64,000 bases of DNA, from assembly GCA_036494465.1 (NCBI GenBank), contig DASXOJ010000287.1:1-64000 (forward strand). Reading direction: 5' to 3'. Numbering within the stretch: the first letter of the stretch is position 1; each line of letters begins with the position of its first letter. The stretch is from CAJCJE01 sp036494465. GTDB taxonomy: Bacteria > Actinomycetota > Actinomycetes > Mycobacteriales > Pseudonocardiaceae. Under the pieces are notes generated by a model that made no database searches, had not been told where the DNA came from, and saw only the letters and a list, made by a program, of their open reading frames with translations. Below are positions 50,152 to 57,648 of this stretch, in pieces. Position numbers and translations under genes: made by a program.

Positions 50152-51489
50152 TCAGCGTGCGCGCCACGCCTTGTGCAACAGTTCGCACGCCGCCGTGACC
50201 AGCACGGACGCGCCGTGCGGGTCGAACGGGCTGAAACTGGCCTCATAGACGTGCTCGTCGTGCGCCGCCGCGTCGGCGAGGTAGCCGAAGTAGCCGTCGG
50301 TGTAGCCGATCACCCTGGTCTGCGCGAACGGGCTACCGCTGCGGATCGTGCTCGCGTAGCAGGTGAACGGCTCGACCGGCAGGTGCACCCAGGCGAGTTC
50401 GCCCAGTGTGACCACGCTGATCGGCAGGTCGAGATGCGTGGGCAGGCCGGTGGCGACCTGTTCGGACTGCAACACCGCGCCTTCGTAACGGGTGCGGGCG
50501 ATCCGTGCGCGGGGCGTGTCCGGGCCACCGCGTTCGCGTTCGGCGTGCCATGCCTGTTCGGCGCCGGCGAGCGCGGTGGCCGCGTCGGCTTTGTTGGGCA
50601 ACGGCCTGGTCGGCACGGTGACGGTGGCGCGGTGCACGGCCGGAACGGCGGCGGCGACGGGGTCGGATTCGAGTGCGCCGCGTAGCACCGCGCCAGCCAG
50701 GATTCCGCCCTGGCGTCGCATTTCCGCGAAGTCCTGACCGCGCCGGGTGAACCGGGTGCTCACGTCGCCGGCCGCGCCCTGGAGGAACGCCAGCACGGGC
50801 GGGGTTTCCACGCCCTGCGCGGCGAGTAGCGCGGCCGCCGCGACCGAGCGGGTGGCAGCGGGGAAATCCGCCGAATATTCGAGATTGGCGTGGCCGAGCA
50901 CGGTTGGATGACAGGCGTAGTCGAACAGGATCGCGACGATCGTGCCGTCGTTCTGCCGGAGGGTGAGCACGCCCGCGCTGCGGTCGTGCGGGCCCTTCGG
51001 GTCATACCGATTGGCGCCGATCCCACCGTCGGCGACGTTCGCCCAGCCCGCGGTGACCGGATGGCGAGTCTTCGGCAACCGGGTGGCAGCCTTGCTGATG
51101 TCCTTGACCAGCCGGTCGATCTGGGTGTCGTCGGTGTACTGCTCGGGCAGGAACGTCAGCTTCGACCACGGGGCTGCCGCGGAATGCGTGTGCGAGCAAC
51201 AAACCAGCACCGCGTCCGGCGCGATGCCCGTACCGTCGGCCACCTCGACCCTGATCCGCGCGCAGGTCTCGTCGTCCAGGCTCAGCGCGTCCACACTGAC
51301 CCAGCAGACCGCGCGCTGTCCGGGTTCGTCCGAGAGCAACAGCAGATTGGCCGTCAGTCGATCGTGCGTGCCCGTCGCCGGGTGGTCACCGCGCGCGAGA
51401 TAACCGCCGAGCGCGACCGGAACCCGCGGCGTCACGTCCACAGTGGTCGCCGCGTACCAGAGTTGGCCGGTCGCGCCTTCGGCGGTCAT
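50152..51489 (-). CDS. Neutral/alkaline ceramidase-superfamily hydrolase
   Basis: A 445-residue protein of the neutral ceramidase N-terminal-domain family, zinc amidohydrolases that cleave N-acyl bonds. 'VDVTPRVPVALGGYLARG' at the N terminus is the family opening ('D-x-T-P-...-G-Y'), 'VCCSHTHSAAAP' provides zinc-binding His residues, and 'FDYACHPTVLGHANLEYSAD' the further His and the family 'S-x-D-F-P' segment. It lacks a signal peptide and the C-terminal Ig-like domain of secreted ceramidases, so it acts in the cytosol. It starts 7 bp after PTS IIA. Given the neighbours, it may deacylate an imported N-acyl amino sugar or amino-acid conjugate (inference) rather than ceramide. Confidence 0.8.
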   Translation of the reverse strand: MTAEGATGQLWYAATTVDVTPRVPVALGGYLARGDHPATGTHDRLTANLLLLSDEPGQRAVCWVSVDALSLDDETCARIRVEVADGTGIAPDAVLVCCSHTHSAAAPWSKLTFLPEQYTDDTQIDRLVKDISKAATRLPKTRHPVTAGWANVADGGIGANRYDPKGPHDRSAGVLTLRQNDGTIVAILFDYACHPTVLGHANLEYSADFPAATRSVAAAALLAAQGVETPPVLAFLQGAAGDVSTRFTRRGQDFAEMRRQGGILAGAVLRGALESDPVAAAVPAVHRATVTVPTRPLPNKADAATALAGAEQAWHAERERGGPDTPRARIARTRYEGAVLQSEQVATGLPTHLDLPISVVTLGELAWVHLPVEPFTCYASTIRSGSPFAQTRVIGYTDGYFGYLADAAAHDEHVYEASFSPFDPHGASVLVTAACELLHKAWRAR

Positions 51490-51496
51490 CGCATGG

Positions 51497-51922
51497 TCAC
51501 TTCCCGGCCTTGCTCGCGGCTTCGCGTAGCTGTGCCGCTACATCCTGGACCCCTTCGCGGCCCGCGTGCAACGCGACACCGGCCAGCGCGGCAGCGGTCT
51601 CCTCGATGCTGGTCAGCACTTCGAGCACCATCGGCAGGTTCAACCCGGACACCAGGTGCAGGTCGGGGTTGGTCAGCGCGAGCCGCGCGGCCGCATTGGA
51701 CGGAGAGCCGCCCATCAGGTCGGCCAGCACGAGGGCCTCGTTGTTCTGCGCGCCGAGCCGGACCAGTTCGGCGGTGATGTCCTCGCCGAGCTGTTCAAGG
51801 CTTCCGTTGGGCGGCAAGGACACCGTGCCGACGTGCTCCTGCTCGCCCAGGATCATCTCGGCGGCATCCCGAACGCCCGCCGCGTAGCCGCCGTGCCCGA
51901 CAAAGATCACCGGGACCGTCAT
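51497..51922 (-). CDS. PTS mannose-family IIA component
   Basis: A 141-residue EIIA-Man protein. It receives phosphate from HPr on His10 in 'PVIFVGHGGYAAGVRDAAEM' and passes it to IIB. 'ALVLADLMGGSPSNAAARLA' is the family signature. The frame opens at 51973 and another ATG is at 51928, but GGAGGA seven bases before 51922 fixes the start. It is encoded 90 bp after IID with a large hairpin in between. No HPr or enzyme I gene is in the window, so it must use general PTS proteins encoded elsewhere. Confidence 0.9.
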   Translation of the reverse strand: MTVPVIFVGHGGYAAGVRDAAEMILGEQEHVGTVSLPPNGSLEQLGEDITAELVRLGAQNNEALVLADLMGGSPSNAAARLALTNPDLHLVSGLNLPMVLEVLTSIEETAAALAGVALHAGREGVQDVAAQLREAASKAGK

Positions 51923-51950
51923 AACCATTCCTCCAGGTGTTGTACATGGC

Positions 51951-51991
51951 AAAGCGGCGTCGGCAACAGTCAACGTTGCCGGCGCCGCTTT
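51951..51991 (-). terminator. Large intercistronic hairpin between PTS IID and IIA
   Basis: AAAGCGGCGTCGGCAAC (51951-51967) pairs with GTTGCCGGCGCCGCTTT (51975-51991) over 17 positions with one G-T type mismatch and a seven-base loop, in the 90-bp gap between IID and IIA. As the genes on both sides are on one strand, it is likely an attenuator or an mRNA-processing/stability element that sets different IIA-and-downstream levels. Confidence 0.65.
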
Positions 51992-52012
51992 GGCAATCCA
52001 CGTGTCGATTTC

Positions 52013-52921
52013 TTAACTCGTTGGGAGAGTGACCAACGCCGCCTTCGAGAACCACGGGGTGCCGTTGATGAGCCCGGTCAAACCACCCAGGCCGATGCCG
52101 AGGATGAAGATGATCAGGATGCACCACAGCGGGTGCAGGTTGAACTTGCGCATCAGGAAGTACATGAGCGCGGTGACCAGGACCGGGAGCAGGAACGGCA
52201 GGATCGCGTCCAGGTCGGTCTGGATGTAGGTGATGGTCGCCTTGGCGCCCTTGAGCGCGGACGGTGCCTTCTCCGAGATCTGCAGGTTGGTGGAGATCCC
52301 GACCACGCTCGGGATGAAGCCGCCGAGCACGATCAGGCCGACGATCGTCGCACCCTCGCTGACCTTGGCCAGCGCGCCCGCGGCGAGCTGGGTGATCAGG
52401 CTGCGGCCCTGTGCGTAGCCCTGGTTGAACTGCCACCTGCGCAGCAGGTACAGCGGGATGAGGCACATGATCGCGGCGAAGATCGGGCCGAACGAGGAAC
52501 CGGACAGCGCCCAGCTCGCACCCAGGGTCAGGATGATGCTGTTGTAGAGGGCGTAGGTGACGGTGTCACCGATACCCGCCAGCGGCCCCATCATGGCGAC
52601 CTTGACGCTTTCGGCGGCTGAGGGCTGGCCGCCCTCCTCCATGGCGATGGTGGTGCCGAGGATCAGCGGACCACCGACGACCGGGGAGGTGTTGAAGAAG
52701 GTGATGTGGCGCTGCATGGCCGCGATGAACTTGTTTTCATCGGGGTTGAGGTGGCGCAGCACCGGGATCATCGCCCACAGGAAGCCCAGCGCCTGGTCCC
52801 GCTCGTAGTTCCAGGAGATCTGGAAGGACCAGAAGAACCGCCAGAACGACTTGTTGAGCACGCTCTTGGGCAGGTGCGCCTGTTCGGGGGCGTCCTGCTG
52901 CGCGACGGTGGCCTCAGACAT
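52013..52921 (-). CDS. PTS mannose-family IID membrane component
   Basis: A 302-residue EIID. The cytosolic N-terminal two thirds has 'SFWRFFWSFQISWNYERDQA', 'NPDENKFIAAMQRHITFFNT' and 'GGPLILGTTIAMEEGGQ', then 'VAMMGPLAGIGDTVTYALYN', all typical. Hydrophobic segments near the C terminus ('LPFLLPVLVTALMYFLMRKF', 'CILIIFILGIGLGGLTGLIN') insert in the membrane. With IIC it forms the translocation channel. Its ATG overlaps the IIC end by eight bases, so the two are coupled. Confidence 0.93.
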   Translation of the reverse strand: MSEATVAQQDAPEQAHLPKSVLNKSFWRFFWSFQISWNYERDQALGFLWAMIPVLRHLNPDENKFIAAMQRHITFFNTSPVVGGPLILGTTIAMEEGGQPSAAESVKVAMMGPLAGIGDTVTYALYNSIILTLGASWALSGSSFGPIFAAIMCLIPLYLLRRWQFNQGYAQGRSLITQLAAGALAKVSEGATIVGLIVLGGFIPSVVGISTNLQISEKAPSALKGAKATITYIQTDLDAILPFLLPVLVTALMYFLMRKFNLHPLWCILIIFILGIGLGGLTGLINGTPWFSKAALVTLPTS

Positions 52922-53726
52922 TGCTGGCCTCCCCTTCGGTGCCGGCCGGGGTGGGGGTTACGGGGGCGGTGGCCGGCGTGGCCCGGTTCTCGCCCGGCTT
53001 GAGGATCATGAAGATGATCGCGATGGCGACCGCGAACATGGCCACGCCGAGGACCGGGATCTTGGCGTAGGCGAACAGGACGAAGCCCAGCATGAGCATG
53101 TACCAGTACTTCTTCACCGGCAGGAAGCCCAGCAGCATCGCGAAACCGACCGCGGGGAGCATGCCACCGGAGAGCGTGAGCCCGTTGACGAGCCATTTGG
53201 GGATGCTGGTCTCCAGGGAGTGCACCAGGCTGGCGTTGAGGAAGTAGGTCAGCACGAACGTCGGGATGGCACGGACCGCCGCCCACGGGATGAACGCCGT
53301 CCAGTGCAGGACGGTGAGTTCTCGTGTTCGGCCCTCCATCAGTGCCTTGTCCGCGCGGTGGATGAACAGCGTGGTCAGGCTTCGGCCGATCGGGTCGAGC
53401 GGGGTGAGCACCAGCGCGGCGGCCAGACCGAAGGTCACGCCGAGCGGGATCGCCGACGCGTCCGGCACACCGGCGTGCGAGGCCAGGGCGACCGCGATGA
53501 TCGCACCGGTCGGCCAGTCGGGTGTGCTCGCGCCACCGTAGGTGTAGGAGCCGAGAGCGGCGAACTCCAGCGTCGCGCCGATCGCCATGCCGAGCGTGAC
53601 GTTACCGACCAGCAGGCCGGCCACTGTTCCGGCGATGAGCGGCCGCGAGGCGTAGATGAGATACGGCCCGAGATTGTCGTAGATACAGAATATCGCCCAC
53701 AGTGTGAGCAGCAACGCGATGAGCAT
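52914..53726 (-). CDS. PTS mannose-family IIC permease
   Basis: A 270-residue EIIC with about eight to nine membrane spans. 'PLIAGTVAGLLVGNVTLGMA' followed by 'IGATLEFAALGSYTYGGAST' is the sugar-binding signature of the family, and 'GGMLPAVGFAMLLGFLPVKK' is a later conserved span. The tail ends in a Pro/Thr/Ala linker. It is the first gene of the IIC-IID-IIA-hydrolase-lyase run. A DasR-like operator match lies 54 bp upstream at 53780-53795. The sugar is unknown; the mannose family carries hexoses, amino sugars and sugar acids. Confidence 0.92.
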   Translation of the reverse strand: MLIALLLTLWAIFCIYDNLGPYLIYASRPLIAGTVAGLLVGNVTLGMAIGATLEFAALGSYTYGGASTPDWPTGAIIAVALASHAGVPDASAIPLGVTFGLAAALVLTPLDPIGRSLTTLFIHRADKALMEGRTRELTVLHWTAFIPWAAVRAIPTFVLTYFLNASLVHSLETSIPKWLVNGLTLSGGMLPAVGFAMLLGFLPVKKYWYMLMLGFVLFAYAKIPVLGVAMFAVAIAIIFMILKPGENRATPATAPVTPTPAGTEGEASNV

Positions 53727-53779
53727 GTCAGCCCCGGCTTTCGGAGACTCGCGATGGCTGGTGGATGGCTTTTTTTCAA

Positions 53780-53795
53780 TTTGGACTAGACCAGT
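53780..53795. promoter_or_regulatory. DasR-like (dre) operator match before PTS IIC
   Basis: TTTGGACTAGACCAGT matches the DasR responsive element consensus ACTGGTCTAGACCAGT at 13 of 16 positions with an intact right half TAGACCAGT (consensus from memory). It sits 54 bp upstream of the IIC start, where a GntR-family repressor would block transcription. DasR senses glucosamine-6-phosphate in streptomycetes. The rest of the 53727-54118 gap has an AT-richer segment (about 53840-53900) suited to a promoter, but no gene is visible. Confidence 0.55.
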
Positions 53796-54049
53796 GATCT
53801 AGATCTCACGGCAGAGTAACATCGGGCCCTGGTCAGTCAAGCGCTGGAAGTTAAAAGTTACCGGTGTGTCATATACAGTCCGTTAATTATTGGCAGCTCA
53901 GAGTTTCCCTGCTTGTCATCGGGGAGACTGCTGCCCGGACCAGTACCGATACCGGACCAGGGTCGATTTTCGCTACGCCATTCGCCGGAGCGGCAAGAAT
54001 GTCGGCGACGATTACCTAGGTCCTCAATAGACAGGTGTGGACATGACTC

Positions 54050-54084
54050 AGCGGTGCACCGGTACGGGATACCGGCGCACCGCT
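54050..54084 (-). terminator. Terminator-like hairpin after PTS IIB
   Basis: AGCGGTGCACCGGTA (54050-54064) and TACCGGCGCACCGCT (54070-54084) form a 15-position stem with a single mismatch and a five-base loop, 35 bases beyond the IIB stop on the minus strand. It would separate the IIB transcript from the IIC operon, which has its own upstream sites. Confidence 0.65.
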
Positions 54085-54118
54085 GGAGGGTCGAGCTCGG
54101 CGCTGGGTGCGGCGCCGC

Positions 54119-54610
54119 TCAGATCTTCTTCTTCTCCATCAACTTCAGGAAATCGACCGGCTTGTCCTTGGGCATCATCTGGCTGGTCAGCGAGCCGGTG
54201 AGGGCGGCCATCTTGCGGTACGCCACGGCGTCCTCCGGGGTTACCGAGATCGACCTGGTCACCATCGTGAACTTGGTGCCCGGCTTGGGCGCCTGGTTGC
54301 CGACGTTGACCACCTGGGGCCGCACGCCCGCCTCGATCACTTCCAGCGCGTCCGAACACCACTTCGCCAGGATCATGATGTTCTCGCCCTCGGCTTCCGG
54401 GCTCAGGCAGTGCTTGGCCGCGTCGGCGACCGACAGCACTGACGTGCGCACCCCGCGGGCCGCCTGCGGCAGCAACAGCCGCTGCAACTCGTCCTGGGCT
54501 ACCTCGTCGTTGGCCACCACGATGTGGTCGACCCCGATGTAGCTGACCCAAGCAACGGTGACCTGGCCGTGGACCAGCCGATTATCGATGCGCAAGTGCT
54601 TGACGGTCAT
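54119..54610 (-). CDS. PTS mannose-family IIB component
   Basis: A 163-residue EIIB of the mannose/sorbose family. The phosphorylated His14 is in 'LRIDNRLVHGQVTVAWVSYI', the defining motif. 'HIVVANDEVAQDELQRLLLP' and 'VNVGNQAPKPGTKFTMVTRS' follow as in relatives. It takes phosphate from IIA and gives it to the sugar at IIC/IID. It is separated from IIC by 392 bp and a hairpin, an unusual split for a family whose subunits are normally encoded in one compact operon. GGGAGC lies before the ATG at 54610. Confidence 0.92.
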   Translation of the reverse strand: MTVKHLRIDNRLVHGQVTVAWVSYIGVDHIVVANDEVAQDELQRLLLPQAARGVRTSVLSVADAAKHCLSPEAEGENIMILAKWCSDALEVIEAGVRPQVVNVGNQAPKPGTKFTMVTRSISVTPEDAVAYRKMAALTGSLTSQMMPKDKPVDFLKLMEKKKI

Positions 54611-54727
54611 CCGGAGCTCCCTACCGATCTAGCTCCCGCGAGCCACCCGGGGCCTGCGGAAATGGTCCAGGCCACGCTACCCGACAAGGCCAGTTCACGG
54701 TGCGGTTCTCCCTGCGGCGGCCGCTGT

Positions 54728-55483
54728 TCAGTTGATGGTGATCGTCTGCTGCTGCACGCCCCAGTTGTTGGCCTCGCCGCCGGGGAGCCAGACGTCGGTG
54801 ATGCTGCCCTCGATCCAGTCGCCGATGTCCGCCGCGTAGCAGGAGCCGTAGCCGGGCACGGTGAACCGGGTGCCCCACGGGATGGTCCGCGCGTCCACCG
54901 CGCAGTAGCCGAGACCCGCGTTGTAGCCGAGCGCGGTCTGGCCGCCGTCGTTGTAGGAGGTGATCGTGTAGGTGAACTTGGTGCCGGACGGGATCGAGTA
55001 CGGGGCGAGCTGGTTGTTGCTACCGACCCGGTAGGCGGTGGAGATCTGGCCGATCGCGCTCGGATCGGTGTTGTCCGCGCTCATCGCGTACACCTGGTAG
55101 TTCGCGTTCTGGCACGGTGCCGAGTCGGTGACCAGGAAGCTCGGCTGGCCCCAGTCGTCGATCCACTGCAGGGCCTGGCCGTTCTTGAACGCGCGATAGG
55201 CGACCGCGCCGGGCACCCGGTTGAAGGTGAAGGTCACGGTGCCGTTGGAGTTGAGGCTGCCGCTGATGCCGGTCGGCGCGGGCAGCCGGTTGCTGATGTT
55301 CACCGGCGGGGCGAGCGTGCCGGGATCGGTGCCGCCGACGATCGGCCGGGTCGGGATCGGGCCGGTGTAGAAGAACGGGCAGCCGGGCAGGGCGCTGGGG
55401 CCGGCAGCTGCGGCCGGCGCGATCACTACGCCCAGGGCGGCGATGCCGGTGCATAAGAGGGTGAGCAGTCTGAGTCTCTTCAC
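54728..55483 (-). CDS. Secreted protein with fibronectin-like and 3D (DPBB) domains
   Basis: A 251-residue exported protein. The signal peptide ('LTLLCTGIAALGVVIAPAAA', cleavage near residue 26) is followed by a fibronectin-III-like region (about residues 60-165, 'GSLNSNGTVTFTFNRVPGAV'). The C-terminal 3D domain has 'YCAVDARTIPWGTRFTVPGY' and then 'YAADIGDWIEGSITDVWLPG'. It keeps Asp in 'AVDAR', 'AADIGD' and 'ITDVW', the three-Asp pattern of 3D/double-psi beta-barrel cell-wall enzymes. Muralytic or wall-remodelling activity is plausible. AAGGAG precedes the GTG start at 55483, and a DasR-like site lies 76 bp upstream. Confidence 0.75.
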   Translation of the reverse strand: MKRLRLLTLLCTGIAALGVVIAPAAAAGPSALPGCPFFYTGPIPTRPIVGGTDPGTLAPPVNISNRLPAPTGISGSLNSNGTVTFTFNRVPGAVAYRAFKNGQALQWIDDWGQPSFLVTDSAPCQNANYQVYAMSADNTDPSAIGQISTAYRVGSNNQLAPYSIPSGTKFTYTITSYNDGGQTALGYNAGLGYCAVDARTIPWGTRFTVPGYGSCYAADIGDWIEGSITDVWLPGGEANNWGVQQQTITIN

Positions 55484-55558
55484 GTGCCGACTCCTTCGGG
55501 GGGAGGTCGTGGCAATACGGGTGAAAACGACGCTATGTGTGCTGGATCACACGGGTCA

Positions 55559-55574
55559 ATGGGTCTAGACCATT
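55559..55574. promoter_or_regulatory. DasR-like (dre) operator match before the 3D-domain gene
   Basis: ATGGGTCTAGACCATT contains the perfect dre core GGTCTAGACCA and matches 13 of 16 consensus positions (consensus from memory). It lies 76 bp upstream of the secreted 3D-domain protein (minus strand) and about 95 bp upstream of the MetE-like gene (plus strand). Control of the wall enzyme by an amino-sugar-sensing GntR regulator is the more natural reading. Confidence 0.6.
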
Positions 55575-55668
55575 CCCAGTTGACAGATCCACGAGCCACC
55601 CCTGAGTGGTCCAGACCTCGATGGCCCGGACGGCTGCCCGAACGCGGATTTTCGGCAGGTGACAGGCT

Positions 55669-56772
55669 GTGCCCGTGACGCCGAACCTGCTGCCGCCGGA
55701 CGACTTCTCGCCGGACGAGTTCACCCCCGAGCCGCCGCCGTCACCCTGGACGCCAGGCGCGGCAACCGCCATCGGCTCGATGCCCGGCACCGACCCGGTC
55801 GAAGCCATCACCACCGTCTTCGGCGAACTACCCGACCTGCCACACCTGCCAGAACTCCCCGCGCGCGGCCTCGGCGCCGACCTGATCGGCCGCACCGCCG
55901 CGCTGCTCGTCGACCTCCCGTTCGAGCTGGTGCCCTCCGGCTACCGGGTCACCGCGCACCCCAGCTCGGAACAGCGCCGCGCCACCGAACTGCTCCGCCG
56001 CGACCTCGACGCCCTCCAGGAAGTCGCCGACCGCACCGGCGCCCGACCCAACGCGGTCAAGGTGCAGGTCGCCGGCCCGTGGACGTTGACCGCCGACATC
56101 GAACTCGTCCGGGGCCACCGCGTCCTCACCGATCCCGGCGCACTCCGCGAATTCAGCCAGTCGCTTGCCGAAGGGCTCACCGCGCACATCGCCGAAGTCG
56201 GTGCCCGCACCGGCGCACCCGTGCTCGTCCAACTCGACGAACCCACCCTGCCCTCGGTGCTCGCCGGCCGGCTGCGCACCCCATCCGGATTCGGCATGGT
56301 GCCGGCCGTCGGCACCCACGAAGCGGTCGAACTGCTCAACACGGTGATCGAAGCCGCGCGCGCGGCCAGCGGACGCGACGTGATCGTGCACTGCTGCGCG
56401 CCCAACGTGCCGATCGGCCTGCTGCGCGAAGCGGGCGCCACCGCCATCTCGCTCGACGCGACCCTGCTGTCCGGCGCCGACTCGGAAATGCTCGACGCCA
56501 TCGGCGAAGCCTGGGACGCGGGCACCATGCTGCTGCTCGGTCTCGTGCCGAGCACCGACCCGGCCCGCGCGCCGACCCTGCACGACGTCGCCAAGCCCGC
56601 GTTGGACCTGATCGACCGGATCGGCTTCGCCCGCACCCTGCTCGCCGACCGCGCCGTCCCCACCCCGACCTGCGGCCTCGCCGGCGCCAGCCAGGCATGG
56701 GCACGTCAGGCGCTCACCCTCACCCGCGAACTCGGCGCCGCTTTCCTGGAACCGCCCGAGTCCTGGCGTTAA
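55669..56772 (+). CDS. Cobalamin-independent methionine synthase-like protein (Rv3015c type)
   Basis: A 367-residue UROD/MetE-like barrel corresponding to the C-terminal half of MetE, without the N-terminal domain. 'AATAIGSMPGTDPVEAITTV' near residue 24 is the usual barrel start, 'PVLVQLDEPTLPSVLAGRL' holds the Asp-Glu-x-x substrate site, and 'DVIVHCCAPNVPIGLLREAG' places His and Cys at the zinc site. It is too short for folate-dependent MetE, so it could use another methyl donor or have a different thiol substrate. GTG start at 55669 (or 55675). Position matches Rv3015c near ligA (from memory). Confidence 0.82.
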   Translation: MPVTPNLLPPDDFSPDEFTPEPPPSPWTPGAATAIGSMPGTDPVEAITTVFGELPDLPHLPELPARGLGADLIGRTAALLVDLPFELVPSGYRVTAHPSSEQRRATELLRRDLDALQEVADRTGARPNAVKVQVAGPWTLTADIELVRGHRVLTDPGALREFSQSLAEGLTAHIAEVGARTGAPVLVQLDEPTLPSVLAGRLRTPSGFGMVPAVGTHEAVELLNTVIEAARAASGRDVIVHCCAPNVPIGLLREAGATAISLDATLLSGADSEMLDAIGEAWDAGTMLLLGLVPSTDPARAPTLHDVAKPALDLIDRIGFARTLLADRAVPTPTCGLAGASQAWARQALTLTRELGAAFLEPPESWR

Positions 56773-56833
56773 GTCCGGGTTGGGTTCGCCCGTTGTTCCG
56801 ACGCGGCGAACGTCGTCCCTGCACAATGACGAA

Positions 56834-57514
56834 ATGAAGTGGTTCCGGCGGCGAAGCGCCGCGCCGACCGAGTCCATAGCGGACATCGCCCAGGCACGCG
56901 CCGAACGGTTCTGGGCGCGGTGGACCGAGCAACTGCCGTTGATCAGCGCGGCCCTCGGCGACCGCGAACCCGGCCGGGTCGAGAACGACCTGTGCGACCT
57001 CGTCGCCGAACTCCACCCCGACCTGCACTTCGCCCTCGACCGAGGCCAGCGTGCCGTGTACGCGTTGGTGATCAGCGGCCAGGAGGACCCCAACCTGCGC
57101 CCGTACACCGACGCGTGGAAAGCCGCGGCGCCGCACGACGACCTGATCTGGGAGTACCACGACTCCGTCCCGCCCGTCCCCGACCCGCGCGAGGTCACCG
57201 TCAACCTGGCCGGTCACGCGATCCGGTTGGCAGACATCCTCGTCGTCGCCCAGGTCGACGATGCGGAACACGTCGTCGACGTCGCCGTCTACCACCCCGA
57301 ACTCGCCGAACTCGACCAGCCCAGCCAACAGGCCCTCACCTTCCTGCCGCTCGACGCCACCCTCGGCGAACGCGTTGCCGGACAACGACTCCGCCGCGTC
57401 GAGACCGCGCTGGAAAAACCCGAGAACGCGATCTCCCTCATCGACCTACGCGACCTGGTCGGCCGACTCGACACCCCCGAACCGGAACCCGGGCTCGAGG
57501 CGGAACAGGAATAG
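56834..57514 (+). CDS. Hypothetical protein, Pseudonocardiales-type
   Basis: A 226-residue acidic soluble protein that I do not recognise. It begins 'MKWFRRRSAAPTESIADIAQ', then a Trp-rich helix 'AERFWARWTEQLPLISAALG', a strand-rich centre ('DLHFALDRGQRAVYALVISG' and 'DDLIWEYHDSVPPVPDPREV') and a C-terminal helical part ending in Glu/Pro. No signal peptide or membrane span. It is on the same strand as the MetE-like gene, 61 bp downstream of its stop, and shares a TAGTG overlap with the antitoxin fragment after it. No catalytic motif is evident. Confidence 0.75.
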   Translation: MKWFRRRSAAPTESIADIAQARAERFWARWTEQLPLISAALGDREPGRVENDLCDLVAELHPDLHFALDRGQRAVYALVISGQEDPNLRPYTDAWKAAAPHDDLIWEYHDSVPPVPDPREVTVNLAGHAIRLADILVVAQVDDAEHVVDVAVYHPELAELDQPSQQALTFLPLDATLGERVAGQRLRRVETALEKPENAISLIDLRDLVGRLDTPEPEPGLEAEQE

Positions 57515-57648
57515 TGACGGTGACGGATGTTCGGTTTTCTCAGCCGCTGATGACGATGGCGGATGCCAGCCGACACTTGGGGATCCCTCAGCAAACGTTT
57601 CACAGATGGGCACGCGGTTATGAGCGCGGTGAGCCACTGTGCACGTGA
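57514..57648 (+). CDS. HTH part of a split MerR-like/DUF433 antitoxin
   Basis: A 44-codon frame starting with a GTG that overlaps the previous TAG. 'PLMTMADASRHLGIPQQTFH' then 'RWARGYERGEPL' is the N-terminal HTH of the DUF433-containing antitoxin family, in which HTH and DUF433 domain are normally one polypeptide. Here a one-base loss after 'GEPL' shifts the frame to a quick stop, while the next frame continues exactly as expected from 'HVTETDS'. Either the gene is broken, or two separate proteins are now made, or ribosomes shift frame here. Confidence 0.6.
   Translation: MTVTDVRFSQPLMTMADASRHLGIPQQTFHRWARGYERGEPLCT

Noticed and set aside
50152..51489. True secreted ceramidase acting on sphingolipids
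   Set aside because: No signal peptide or C-terminal domain of secreted ceramidases, and the operon partners are PTS and PLP enzymes; kept only as superfamily assignment.
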